Counted from the stretch's first letter, positions 1 to 7,172 are shown. The stretch: DNA of 45,555 nt from 2-12-FULL-41-16 sp964390625 (GCA_964390625.1 CAYMID010000003.1:1-45555); one strand, 5' to 3'. Numbers and translations: made by a program. The notes: a model not told the origin generated them from the sequence alone.

Positions 1-55
1 ACTCCTCGACATCAAAGGCCACCCTGGCTCGTTCCGATATCGTGAATTTAATTAA
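1..55 (+). CDS. possible C-terminal end of an upstream gene (partial)
   Basis: Frame 2 is open from the window edge and ends in TAA at 53-55, giving 17 residues (LLDIKGHPGSFRYREFN). The tail reads as plausible protein, but it is too short to assign to a family. Frame 3 is also open past this point, so the choice of frame is uncertain. The next gene begins 14 bases later on the same strand. Confidence 0.25.
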   Translation, partial: LLDIKGHPGSFRYREFN

Positions 56-69
56 AAACTTGGACAATT

Positions 70-621
70 ATGATGTGGTATACCCACGCATCTATTGGCG
101 CCAATGCAATTTGGCTGACACTCCTGATTGGACCAGCACATTTGTACTCGCCTTTTTTGTTAATGATCGCATCGTTTGCCAGCCTTCTGCCTGACATCGA
201 CGGAAAAGATGCCAAGATCCAACATTTTCGTTATATAGGAAAACCCCTAAAAGCGTTTGGAAAAGCCTCGTATCATCGGGGATTCTTTCATTCACCCCTG
301 GCAACGGTTCTCATTGCAATTCCATGTCTGTTTATTGAACCATATGTTCAAGGATTTACAATTGCTTTTGTTGGTGGCTATTTTAGCCACATCATAATTG
401 ATGCATTTAACAAAACACGCGGAATCCCCTTTCTGTACCCTTACAAAAAAGCCGACTATTATCTCTTACCCAAGAAATGGCGATCTGAACCCAACGAAAA
501 ACCAAACATATTTTTATTTTGGTTAGGCACGATTGGGATGGTTACTTTCTTACTCCTATGGCGCGAGGCAGCAGCTGAGTGGTTTTTTAACAACTGGACA
601 GAAACCTCTGGTTTGCTATAG
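70..621 (+). CDS. YdjM-like membrane-bound metal-dependent hydrolase family protein
   Basis: This 183-aa protein looks like the YdjM/DUF457 family of inner-membrane predicted metal-dependent hydrolases. The evidence is a conserved His near the start (H6), LLPDIDG (residues 39-45), HRGFFHSP (69-76) and a later SHIIIDAFN segment. The His/Asp residues are the presumed metal ligands. Several hydrophobic stretches indicate an integral membrane protein, with a last helix near residues 147-163. Two ATGs lie in tandem (70 and 73), so the exact start is uncertain by one codon, and no Shine-Dalgarno is evident. The substrate of the family is not established. It is followed closely by another small membrane protein on the same strand. 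Confidence 0.75.
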   Translation: MMWYTHASIGANAIWLTLLIGPAHLYSPFLLMIASFASLLPDIDGKDAKIQHFRYIGKPLKAFGKASYHRGFFHSPLATVLIAIPCLFIEPYVQGFTIAFVGGYFSHIIIDAFNKTRGIPFLYPYKKADYYLLPKKWRSEPNEKPNIFLFWLGTIGMVTFLLLWREAAAEWFFNNWTETSGLL

Positions 622-649
622 TAAAAAAGTATTATTAACCTGAACCTAT

Positions 650-1003
650 ATGGGATACATGCATTCCTGGTCCATGGTCAATCGCACTATGGATGAACCT
701 GGTTTTAGTTGGTTTATGGGTCCAGTAATTGGACTCATTCTAGTCGCACTTTGGTTGTGGCTATTAGTGGATTGTGCCCGCCGCGATTTTCGCAACAATG
801 TCGAAAAGGCCTTGTGGGTGCTGGCCCTAATGCTCGCGCCACTGGTTGGGGCTGTGGCCTACTTAGTAGTCATTAAATACAATAATCCTGCTGGGCTCTT
901 GAATCCAGATTGGCGCGGACCATCGCCAAAGGCAGCCCAACGTATGGTGCCGCCAGAACCAAGTTCAACCACGCCAACCGATTCAACTGAAAATAAGGGC
1001 TAG
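650..1003 (+). CDS. small membrane protein, PLDc_N-like (phospholipase D nuclease N-terminal-type) domain
   Basis: A 117-aa protein with two hydrophobic helices: roughly residues 24-42 (GPVIGLILVALWLWLLVDC) and 54-73. A short charged connector (ARRDFRNNVEKALW) separates them. This layout, with 'DCARRDF' after helix 1 and 'KALWVLALMLAPLVGAVAYLVV' as helix 2, is that of the PLDc_N domain found in many short bacterial membrane proteins. A Pro/Ser/Thr-rich tail follows and may be disordered. Other ATGs occur at 659 and 674, so the N-terminus is not certain. A strong intrinsic terminator follows the stop codon directly. Function is unknown. Confidence 0.6.
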   Translation: MGYMHSWSMVNRTMDEPGFSWFMGPVIGLILVALWLWLLVDCARRDFRNNVEKALWVLALMLAPLVGAVAYLVVIKYNNPAGLLNPDWRGPSPKAAQRMVPPEPSSTTPTDSTENKG

Positions 1004-1010
1004 AATAAAA

Positions 1011-1035
1011 ACGGGCCGCACGGTCCGTTTTTTTA
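1011..1035 (+). terminator. intrinsic terminator
   Basis: ACGGGCC (1011-1017) pairs with GGTCCGT (1022-1028), with one G-T wobble and a GCAC loop, followed by a run of Ts. It lies directly after the PLDc_N-like gene. It may also serve the convergent TrmB gene ending at 1033. Confidence 0.85.
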
Positions 1036-1809
1036 TTTGCTCTGTTGCCAAAGGCACTCAAAAATAGTTTTCATCATTGCCACAACATACTCGTCCTGAA
1101 TCCAAATGGCCAAAGAACCTTCAGGCTGCCAAATTATTACGCTATGACTAGACAACTGAAATGAGGTTATAAAATCATTTTTTAAATTTAGAGTTCTTAT
1201 ATCTCGAAGATCCTCATTGCATTTTAACTTAAGCTCACCATAGTATTCACTTGGTAAAATCAAAGTTCGAGATAAAATATTTCTACTAATTCGAAGATTC
1301 GTAAAACGAATAAATGTCTCTTGTGTAATTGTATTTAAAAAATTATCAAATGATCCAAAAAAACAAATTTCTGACTTAACCTCATTTATCATCTCAGTTA
1401 CTGCGGTAATATATTCCTTTTCTGTTTTTAAGATTTTTATTTTCGTCGCACCTTCCCCCTGATGATACAAACTATACAAATCAGGCATTATGCCTGTAAT
1501 TTTCTCTGTAACTTTTATTACATTTTCTTTCCGCTTTTGCAAATTACTGAGGATACTTGTAGGCGGCTCAACAAAAAATTTTCTAGAGTGTTTTTTTCTC
1601 TGTGAGAAATTTGTCAAGCCATGTCTTTCTAACTCAAAAATCAATTTATAAACATTAGGTCTTGGCATTGCTAAAATTTCGGCCAACTTTGCAATTGGGG
1701 CAGGCCCCAAAGATAGCGCAGTTGTGTATAAGTTTATTTCATTATCCTTTAGACCAATTTCTTTCAGGGCACTGTATAAGCCTTGCTTCACACTTAATTC
1801 AGAGGTCAT
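1033..1809 (-). CDS. TrmB-family transcriptional regulator
   Basis: Using ATG at 1809 the protein is 258 aa (MTSELSVKQGLYSALKEIG...). The N-terminal winged-helix segment, LKDNEINLYTTALSLGPAPIAKLAEILAMPRPNVYKLIFELERHGL, is typical of TrmB-type regulators. A predicted coiled linker (KRKENVIKVTEKITGIMPDL) and a C-terminal effector-like region follow. The 13 codons between 1848 and 1809 run through a perfect inverted repeat, so the longer start is less likely. The gene is divergent from the SDR-like gene at 1923, and both upstream regions carry TGTATA-N7-TATAC(A/T) elements, which suggests autoregulation. Its base composition is strongly AT-rich compared with the flanking genes, consistent with recent acquisition. 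The ligand is unknown; many TrmB proteins sense sugars. Confidence 0.8.
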   Translation of the reverse strand: MTSELSVKQGLYSALKEIGLKDNEINLYTTALSLGPAPIAKLAEILAMPRPNVYKLIFELERHGLTNFSQRKKHSRKFFVEPPTSILSNLQKRKENVIKVTEKITGIMPDLYSLYHQGEGATKIKILKTEKEYITAVTEMINEVKSEICFFGSFDNFLNTITQETFIRFTNLRISRNILSRTLILPSEYYGELKLKCNEDLRDIRTLNLKNDFITSFQLSSHSVIIWQPEGSLAIWIQDEYVVAMMKTIFECLWQQSK

Positions 1810-1820
1810 AGTGGTATAAG

Positions 1821-1855
1821 TTAGATAATGTATATACATAGTATACATTATCTAA
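1821..1855. promoter_or_regulatory. perfect 14-bp inverted repeat, candidate TrmB operator
   Basis: TTAGATAATGTATA (1821-1834) and TATACATTATCTAA (1842-1855) are exact reverse complements separated by 7 bases. The core is TGTATA-N7-TATACA. It lies immediately upstream of the TrmB ATG at 1809. A weaker copy, TGTATACTACAATTATACT, sits at 1894-1912 just before the divergent gene. Operator function is inferred. Confidence 0.65.
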
Positions 1856-1922
1856 TTTTATTTATGAAATCTGGTAAAAGCACTACTAAAATATGTATAC
1901 TACAATTATACTTAATAACGAT

Positions 1923-2891
1923 ATGCTTACCAAAAATATACTCTTAATCGGGGAAAATCTGGAAGTAATTATTAGTATGTGTGAAGTAATTCTAGCAAAA
2001 AATTTTACAATATACGTGATCAGCCCAGAAAAATATCAAATAAAAAAAGTAAATATATTATACTTTGTTTGTGATAGACAAAACGAAATACTTTTTTCAA
2101 ATTTAATTACAATGCTGACAAATTATGTAGGAAAATGGTACTTCGTTTTTGATTCTGGCGCTTGTTGCGGAGCAGACACAGCTTATATCTACGCACTAAT
2201 AAACTCAAAATCTGATCGATATATCTTTTTATTAAATATTGCATCTTCTAAGTTTGCTCTAATGCACTCAAAAACACAGGGAAACCAAACGCAACAAAAA
2301 ATCAGGATGGAATCCTACATCCGCACCCAAACCCTCCCCTGGACAATTCTGCGACCGTATCACATTGTAGGGCCGGGTTCACTGCTTGGTTGTATTCCGG
2401 ACCATAACCGTGACCCGGAATTGGTGGCGCGACTGAAGCGTGGTGAAGCATTGGAATTGTGCAATGGTGGTGACATTGATTTTAACATTGTGCACCCGGC
2501 TGATATTGGTCGAGCGGTGCTCGCTGTGGCGGAAAACCCGGCCACGATTCACAAAGCATACAATTGTGTGAATCCAGAACCGGTGAAGGCGCGGGATTAT
2601 TATGCAGAGATTGCGCGGCAAGTTGGTGGGACGCTTAAAATTAAAACAAAACCATATCAGGAAGTGTGGGACGAGCAAGGTGGTTGGGAGCTGACCACGC
2701 TGCCACACGTGTATGATGTTTCGGATTTGGAGCGTGACACGGGCTTTGTACCGCGCGTATCGTACCAGGAATGTATCCGCGATGCCTTGGCCCATCCGCC
2801 CGTGGTGAGTGGTGACACAAGCACCATCCCCGTGCACCAGCGTATGACTGCCCTACCGCGGCCACGTCGTTTTCCCTGGCTGTTCAATTAG
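1923..2891 (+). CDS. SDR-like / NAD-dependent epimerase-type protein, mosaic with degenerate N-terminus
   Basis: Starting at ATG 1923 the protein is 322 aa; an upstream ATG at 1893 lies inside the likely promoter/operator. The C-terminal half has atypical-SDR features: LPWTILRPYHIVGPGS, then NIVHPADIGRAVLAV, YNCVNPEPVKARDYYAEIARQVG and a final DVSDLERDTGFVPRVSYQECIRD. The N-terminal half should carry a Rossmann GxxGxxG. Instead it has ILLIGENLEVI, so the nucleotide-binding glycines are largely lost, and no YxxxK catalytic pair is visible. DNA composition changes abruptly near 2310: AT-rich with poly-A codons before, GC-richer after. This looks like a recombined or chimeric gene. Catalytic activity is doubtful. 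Confidence 0.6.
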   Translation: MLTKNILLIGENLEVIISMCEVILAKNFTIYVISPEKYQIKKVNILYFVCDRQNEILFSNLITMLTNYVGKWYFVFDSGACCGADTAYIYALINSKSDRYIFLLNIASSKFALMHSKTQGNQTQQKIRMESYIRTQTLPWTILRPYHIVGPGSLLGCIPDHNRDPELVARLKRGEALELCNGGDIDFNIVHPADIGRAVLAVAENPATIHKAYNCVNPEPVKARDYYAEIARQVGGTLKIKTKPYQEVWDEQGGWELTTLPHVYDVSDLERDTGFVPRVSYQECIRDALAHPPVVSGDTSTIPVHQRMTALPRPRRFPWLFN

Positions 2892-2933
2892 CCTATTTGT
2901 GCTATAGTTACCTGGTACCTATATACAAATACT

Positions 2934-3577
2934 ATGTTTTCGCACAAACTCGCGGTTAGTGGTCTAGCTCTTGGTCTACTCCTCGGTGGTTGGGGCTGTG
3001 CCAACAAAAACGAAGGACATTTGGTAATCCCCGAGCTCGGTCTGGATTTAACCATGCCCCGCGCGGTGGCCGAAGACTTAACCTATGAAATTCGCGAACA
3101 GCGCGGTGACACTGTGGTGCTACTAAACTCCAAAAAATTACTGGCCANNNNNNNNNNNNNNNNNNNNNNNNNNNNNNNNNNNNNNNNNNNNNNNNNNNNN
3201 NNNNNNNNNNNNNNNNNNNNNNNNNNNNNNNNNNNNNNNNNNNNNNNCGCGAACAGCGCGGTGACACTGTGGTGCTACTAAACTCCAAAAAATTACTGGC
3301 CAGCGCTCCCGAAACCTGCCAGTCCACTTTGGGATTGGGGCCGATTGGCAACGTGTACAAACAAATTCGTTTGGAAGATCCAACCGGCGGCCCACGCGAA
3401 GCAATACCTGGTCGCGACCACAAAGTTGGTGATTATCACTTGTCCTACACCAAACCAATCACACTGTGTGCCACCGATGAAACCCTAAAAACCTACCAAA
3501 CCGAAACTGTCCGTGCGTTTGAAGCCGTGTGGAATAAATTAGACACCTCGGGCTTGCCCCAAAAATTCATGCCGTAG
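2934..3577 (+). CDS. putative small lipoprotein (interrupted by an artefactual assembly gap)
   Basis: The N-terminus MFSHKLAVSGLALGLLLGGWGCANKNEG is a short signal peptide ending in a Cys at residue 22. The lipobox is imperfect (GWGC). The body has no family I recognise. A 100-N gap at 3148-3247 splits it, but the 55 bases before the gap (3093-3147) are repeated exactly after it (3248-3302) in the same reading phase. Collapsing one copy plus the Ns gives a single 162-aa ORF that continues ...NSKKLLASAPETCQST... to KFMP. The stop at 3575-3577 is followed 2 bases later by the convergent helicase gene. Confidence 0.6.
3148..3247. other. 100-N assembly gap flanked by a 55-bp exact duplicate
   Basis: The sequence at 3093-3147 is identical to 3248-3302. 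Two contig ends overlapping by 55 bases and joined with placeholder Ns explain this. The true sequence is probably continuous, without Ns and without the second copy. Confidence 0.85.
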
Positions 3578-3579
3578 TG

Positions 3580-5349
3580 TTAGCAAAAAACTGTCAGCTG
3601 AGTTATTGCCCGCGTTAGCGCCACATACTCCAGGTCGCGGTAAATTTTGTGGATCTCCTCCCCTAGCGCGCCTAACAACTCGGGTCTTGCGGCCTCGCGC
3701 CCACCCACAATGTAAACCTCGTCAAACTCCAAACCTTGCGCTTCGACAAACGATAAGCACTTTATTTTTTTGTCGCCCGCAAACTGTTTTTTAAATGGAA
3801 TTAAATACTGACGATTCATAGTAAGTACGCCAACAAAAGCATTCGACTTACGTGTTTTCTCAATATACGCGATTTCATCTGCCGCCGAATGAACAAACAC
3901 CTCTTCCACCTCTGGACCAGCTTTTACTTGTGCCGGAATATCCACCACATACCCACGCCCGCGCACATATTCCAAAATTTGCCGCGTGTTGCGATACACT
4001 TTTTGCAAGCGCACAATACGTTCGGCCGGAATTGCCTCGTCAATGCTTTGCCAGTCTTGCATTGTCCCGAGTCGCGTTTGCTGGCCCAAATCCCCTACAT
4101 ATACCATTGATTGAATCCGCGCGTTCAACGTTGTTTTTAGCAACGCCACTTGTTCGGGCAAATAATTTTGAAATTCGTCAATCACCATTAAATTGTACTT
4201 CACAGACATGCGCGTCGATTTTTTGCGATAGCCGCCACGCTGCAATTCTTGCCAATATTCTTGCGTCGCTGACAGCTCGCCAAACGTTTGCCGATACACC
4301 GTTAGCAGTACGGTCAGGTCAACACGATCCAAAACTTTGTTTTTCTTTTGCTGTTTTAATTGCTCCAATTGGCCGCGATCTAAATAATCACTATATACAG
4401 ACTCCAATGTTTTATACACCTGCGCCGTATGTATCACTTCTACTGGCAAAGCGCGCAAAGCCTGCAATTTAGCATCCACATACTGCATCCCACTTTCGCT
4501 GTAATCATCCAGCGACATTTGCCACTCCTTTAAATCCAAAATCTGCGCGGCCCAATCACCAAATGTTTGAATGTGCACCCCGCGAATACCAAGGTCTGGC
4601 AACAATTGCGCAAAGTACTCGCGGCTACCAACATCTTGTACCAGCACCAAAATATTTTGGGGCGCAAAAAATTCCACAGTCTCCGGCGATTGCAACAAAT
4701 ACGCAATGCGGTGCAACGCAAGCGTGGTTTTGCCAGACCCCGCTGGCCCACTAATTACAAATGGCCCGTGCCAATCGGCACGAATCACCTGGTCCTGCGC
4801 CTTTTCCATGAGCGCTACAATTTCGGGCAAAACAAAATCACTTTTTTGGCGCGTAAAATTTTCTTGGTAAATTAATTCGCGCGCTGCTCCAACCTGTTCC
4901 AATGAGAAAAATTTAATTTTACCATCAACAATCAAATAATTGTCCTTGCGCGCCAAATTTCCGGACCGCCACTCGCCATTTGTGCGCGCATAACCAGCTG
5001 GTCCTGGATTTTCGAACCGCAATTGCGCCACTGGCGTAACCCACGAATAAATCTCCTGCTCAATAAACGAAAATTTACCAATGTAATACGTTTTTTCTCG
5101 CCCGGCTTCACCAAAATCACAGCGCGCAAAATACGGCACTGGCGCCAACTCGGCCAACACCTTGGTCTGCTCGCGATAGTGTGCGGATAGGCGTGCATAC
5201 GCCACCGCATCGCTCGTGCCAATCGTCCGCGACTGATGCGCCAACGCCTTGCTCTGTTCACCTCGCTGCGCCTGCGTGGCCATAATCGCGGCCTGGGCCG
5301 TAGTCACATGCGCCTGGGCTTGGGCTAGTAGGTGGTCTTTATTCAACAT
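3580..5349 (-). CDS. HelD-like superfamily 1 helicase (UvrD/HelD type)
   Basis: This 589-aa protein has an N-terminal coiled-coil-like segment (residues 5-70). A HelD-type region follows: PYFARCDFG, YYIGKFSFIEQEIYSWVTPVAQLRF. Walker A is GPAGSGKTT (201-209), Walker B/DExx is LMVIDEFQNY, the motif V-like segment is EAQGLEFDEVYIVG, and motif VI is YVALTRAITQLTVFC at the very C-terminus. HelD proteins of Bacillus type bind RNA polymerase and release stalled complexes; E. coli HelD is helicase IV. This copy is shorter than Bacillus HelD, whose length is about 770 residues from memory. TATAAT on the minus strand (5362-5357) lies only 7 bases before ATG 5349, suggesting a leaderless or near-leaderless mRNA. 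Confidence 0.8.
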   Translation of the reverse strand: MLNKDHLLAQAQAHVTTAQAAIMATQAQRGEQSKALAHQSRTIGTSDAVAYARLSAHYREQTKVLAELAPVPYFARCDFGEAGREKTYYIGKFSFIEQEIYSWVTPVAQLRFENPGPAGYARTNGEWRSGNLARKDNYLIVDGKIKFFSLEQVGAARELIYQENFTRQKSDFVLPEIVALMEKAQDQVIRADWHGPFVISGPAGSGKTTLALHRIAYLLQSPETVEFFAPQNILVLVQDVGSREYFAQLLPDLGIRGVHIQTFGDWAAQILDLKEWQMSLDDYSESGMQYVDAKLQALRALPVEVIHTAQVYKTLESVYSDYLDRGQLEQLKQQKKNKVLDRVDLTVLLTVYRQTFGELSATQEYWQELQRGGYRKKSTRMSVKYNLMVIDEFQNYLPEQVALLKTTLNARIQSMVYVGDLGQQTRLGTMQDWQSIDEAIPAERIVRLQKVYRNTRQILEYVRGRGYVVDIPAQVKAGPEVEEVFVHSAADEIAYIEKTRKSNAFVGVLTMNRQYLIPFKKQFAGDKKIKCLSFVEAQGLEFDEVYIVGGREAARPELLGALGEEIHKIYRDLEYVALTRAITQLTVFC

Positions 5350-5356
5350 AAACCAA

Positions 5357-5362
5357 ATTATA
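5357..5362 (-). promoter_or_regulatory. -10 box of the HelD-like gene
   Basis: TATAAT on the minus strand ends 7 bases before the start codon at 5349. No convincing -35 box is visible, because a hairpin occupies that position. With this spacing the transcript would start at or just before the ATG. Confidence 0.45.
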
Positions 5363-5366
5363 ATTA

Positions 5367-5391
5367 AAAAACTGCCTTTTGGGCAGTTTTT
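5367..5391. terminator. bidirectional intrinsic terminator-like hairpin
   Basis: ACTGCC (5371-5376) pairs with GGCAGT (5382-5387) and is flanked by A-run and T-run. It stands just upstream of the HelD-like gene with no obvious gene to terminate. It may be an attenuator or a leftover. Confidence 0.55.
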
Positions 5392-5410
5392 GGGCTAGTA
5401 TAGATTGAAC

Positions 5411-5457
5411 GTACTATCAATTGTTGTTTATATCTCATAGTACCCACATATAGTACC
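5411..5457. repeat. three ATAGTAC-type repeats (one inverted)
   Basis: GTACTAT at 5411-5417 is inverted relative to ATAGTACC at 5437-5444 and 5450-5457, whose starts are 13 bases apart. They lie between the HelD-like gene and the promoter of the next gene. A regulator site is possible but unproven. Confidence 0.35.
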
Positions 5458-5483
5458 ACCGCTTTTATTGGCTGTCAAAGGGG

Positions 5484-5512
5484 TTGACAAACTGGCTAAA
5501 ATATTTTAATAT
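5484..5512 (+). promoter_or_regulatory. sigma70-type promoter
   Basis: TTGACA (5484-5489), a 17-base spacer and TAATAT (5507-5512). It drives the GC-rich orphan ORF at 5573, whose start has the purine-rich stretch AGGTGGGGG a few bases upstream. Confidence 0.75.
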
Positions 5513-5572
5513 TGTCCGTTGCGCAGATGGTCTGCGTTCAACAGAATCCTGCGCACGCAGGTGGGGGAAAAC

Positions 5573-6079
5573 ATGAGCACGACAAAAGATGTCGCCGTCG
5601 GGGTCATCATATCCGGCCTGACTACGAAGCTGGACATCATCGCACTTCTCGTTCCCGTGGACGAGAGTAACCAGGTGATGGTCTTCAACCAGAAGGACCT
5701 AGGACTTGCCCTCGGGGCAAACTTCAGCTTCGACAGCACCAGCAAGCTGCAGGAGTTGTGCCAAGACAACACCGCAGTCGCGGCCCGAATCCGGCAGTGC
5801 CAGATCCAGGAGCCGCCGCAGTGCCGGGGCAAGTATGTTCCATGCACCGTCTGCCACGGCCACGGAGCAATCGAACTGGTTCACGGAGTCATATGCCAAG
5901 TTAGGGATCTGACCGAAGCGCTCACGCTGGTCTTTCATCTCCACATAAGGGAAGTTCTGACGACGGACGAGAGCGTCGCCCTGCTCCAACAAGCCCTGGA
6001 GCAGGGGCTGTGCCTCGAGCGGCCGACGGTGGAGGAAATCCTGAGTATGGCGTTCGCTCCACGCACGCGCCCCAACTAG
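5573..6079 (+). CDS. GC-rich orphan protein with one CxxCxGxG zinc-type motif
   Basis: A 168-aa protein (MSTTKDVAVGVIISGLTTK...) that I do not recognise. ATG 5573 is chosen because a purine-rich stretch (AGGTGGGGG) precedes it; the upstream ATG at 5519 overlaps the likely transcription start. One exact CxxCxGxG motif (CTVCHGHG) occurs, preceded by another Cys (QCRGKYVPC). It resembles a single repeat of the DnaJ zinc centre, so metal binding is likely. The C-terminal half is probably helical. Codons are strongly G/C-ending, unlike the operons around it but like the ORFs at 6924 and 14406. A GC hairpin (6093-6113) and a terminator follow. Function is unknown; it may be acquired. Confidence 0.65.
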   Translation: MSTTKDVAVGVIISGLTTKLDIIALLVPVDESNQVMVFNQKDLGLALGANFSFDSTSKLQELCQDNTAVAARIRQCQIQEPPQCRGKYVPCTVCHGHGAIELVHGVICQVRDLTEALTLVFHLHIREVLTTDESVALLQQALEQGLCLERPTVEEILSMAFAPRTRPN

Positions 6080-6092
6080 CCAAGGAGGTTCG

Positions 6093-6113
6093 GGGTCTTC
6101 CACGCGAAGGCCC
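6093..6113 (+). other. GC-rich hairpin after the orphan ORF, with an orphan AAGGAGG upstream
   Basis: GGGGTCTTC pairs with GAAGGCCCC around CACGC, with one mismatch-like wobble. It lies between the stop codon and the terminator. An AAGGAGGTTCG element at about 6081-6091 precedes it with no start codon after it. The same AAGGAGGTTCG precedes the start at 14406. Confidence 0.45.
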
Positions 6114-6120
6114 CACCACA

Positions 6121-6147
6121 AAAAAACACCAGCATTGGTGTTTTTTT
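6121..6147 (+). terminator. intrinsic terminator
   Basis: ACACCA (6126-6131) pairs with TGGTGT (6136-6141) around GCAT, with flanking A-run and seven Ts. It ends the GC-rich orphan unit. Confidence 0.85.
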
Positions 6148-6174
6148 GTTTAATTGCCCTAAATGGTGTATACT
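6146..6174 (+). promoter_or_regulatory. promoter of the DUF6629-like gene
   Basis: TTGTTT (6146-6151), 17 bases, TATACT (6169-6174). The -35 overlaps the T-run of the preceding terminator. The start codon at 6202 gives a leader of about 20 bases. Confidence 0.6.
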
Positions 6175-6201
6175 ACTGACATTTCCTGTCACCTTATATT
6201 T

Positions 6202-6870
6202 ATGTGTTTTTCTGCTTCGGCTAGTTTTGTGGCGAGTGCGGCGCTTGGTTCGCTAGGGGCGATTGCGTATAGCAAAAAGAAAAACACCCGCGAATGGCCT
6301 TTGGCCTTAATCCCAATTGTCTTTGCCGTGCAGCAAGCTGCCGAAGGTTTCCTGTGGTTAACCATTGGGCAAAATAGTGCGTTTACCTTGTTATTTACCT
6401 CGATCTTTTTATTCTTCGCCTTCTTTTGGTGGCCAGCCTACATTCCTTATGTCGCAATGTCGTTGGAAAATAATCCGGGCACCAAAAAATTATTACGCGT
6501 GGTGTGGTTTTTGGGTGGAGCTCTAGGCTTGATTTTGTACGGTCTATTTTTGTTACGCCCACTCCCCGCATTTGTGCAAGGAAATTCAATTTGCTACGCG
6601 TACTACCCGTACTCGATTGCCTTCGATGCATTCCCGGTCATCATGCTGATTTACATTGCGGTCACTGTGGTCACGGGCGTTATTTCGCGTCACAAGGTTT
6701 TCCAATTCTTTAGTTTGGCCGCAGGGGTTGGCGCCTTAACCGCTTGGTTTTTCCACTCGGCCACCTTTACCTCGGTGTGGTGTTTTTTTGCCGCGGTCCT
6801 TAGTCTAATTCTGCTCTACCAACCTGACAGCAAAAAACCAAAAACTAATTCTAAAAAACGTCGCGCCTAG
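6202..6870 (+). CDS. DUF6629-like multi-pass membrane protein
   Basis: With ATG 6202 the protein is 222 aa and starts MCFSASASFVASAALGSLGAIAY, the characteristic opening of the DUF6629 membrane-protein family. Charged KKKNTREWP follows, then LALIPIVFAVQQAAEGFLWL. About six to seven hydrophobic helices continue to a basic KKPKTNSKKRRA tail. The upstream ATG at 6163 overlaps the -10 box at 6169-6174 and is unlikely to be used. The stop codon lies inside the loop of its own terminator. Function is unknown; no catalytic motif is visible apart from the conserved Q-Q/E in helix 2. Confidence 0.7.
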   Translation: MCFSASASFVASAALGSLGAIAYSKKKNTREWPLALIPIVFAVQQAAEGFLWLTIGQNSAFTLLFTSIFLFFAFFWWPAYIPYVAMSLENNPGTKKLLRVVWFLGGALGLILYGLFLLRPLPAFVQGNSICYAYYPYSIAFDAFPVIMLIYIAVTVVTGVISRHKVFQFFSLAAGVGALTAWFFHSATFTSVWCFFAAVLSLILLYQPDSKKPKTNSKKRRA

Positions 6871-6887
6871 CGACGTTTCTTTTTTTA
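6856..6887 (+). terminator. intrinsic terminator overlapping the stop codon
   Basis: AAACGTCGC (6856-6864) and GCGACGTTT (6870-6878) are exact reverse complements, followed by a T-rich tract. The TAG stop at 6868-6870 falls in the loop and the first base of the 3' arm. Confidence 0.85.
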
Positions 6888-6923
6888 CCTGATTATGTGG
6901 TACAGTACCGGTGGAGGTGTGCC

Positions 6924-7016
6924 ATGTTTGACGAACTCATCGGCAATCGGCCCGGATTGGTTTTGTTTCTACTACTCGGGATCCTGGCAAGCCTGTTGTA
7001 CCACGCGTTCCACTGA
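6924..7016 (+). CDS. 30-aa single-helix membrane peptide
   Basis: ATG 6924 is preceded by a GGAGGTG Shine-Dalgarno (6912-6918). It encodes MFDELIGNRPGLVLFLLLGI then LASLLYHAFH and TGA: one hydrophobic helix with a short acidic head and a His-containing tail. An extended -10 (TGG-TACAGT, 6898-6906) lies just upstream. A 12-bp hairpin (7027-7054) follows the stop. Codons are G/C-ending like those of the ORF at 5573. Small single-helix peptides are often regulators of membrane proteins or toxins; nothing here decides which. Confidence 0.6.
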   Translation: MFDELIGNRPGLVLFLLLGILASLLYHAFH

Positions 7017-7026
7017 CGCACGTCTG

Positions 7027-7054
7027 GGAGCCGGTTGCATCTGCGACTGGCTCC
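7027..7054 (+). other. 12-bp GC-rich hairpin
   Basis: GGAGCCGGTTGC and GCGACTGGCTCC pair over 12 bp with two wobble pairs and an ATCT loop. It lies 10 bases after the 30-aa ORF. No T-run follows, so it is more likely an mRNA 3' structure than a classic terminator. Confidence 0.5.
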
Positions 7055-7117
7055 GCCTCAATTATTGGCTACATAAAGCCAAATAAACACTTTTTTCAAG
7101 CACCATACGTTCCCCCC

Positions 7118-7146
7118 TTGAAAAAAAACCGTAGATACTATATACT
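7118..7146 (+). promoter_or_regulatory. promoter of the initiator tRNA
   Basis: TTGAAA (7118-7123), 17 bases, TATACT (7141-7146), 26 bases before the tRNA 5' end. Confidence 0.75.
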
Positions 7147-7172
7147 CCTCCCATTACCCCATCGGGGTCGAC

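Noticed and set aside
1893..1922. ATG 1893 as start of the SDR-like gene
   Set aside because: It lies inside TGTATACTACAATTATACT, which looks like operator/-10 sequence. ATG 1923 puts the beta-strand KNILLIG directly at the N-terminus as expected.
3093..3302. Tandem duplication within the lipoprotein gene
   Set aside because: The exact 55-bp match ends precisely at both edges of a 100-N placeholder, which is what overlapping contig ends produce.
3852..4472. Long plus-strand ORF opposite the HelD-like gene
   Set aside because: Pro/His/Ala-rich shadow translation of a gene with clear helicase motifs on the other strand.
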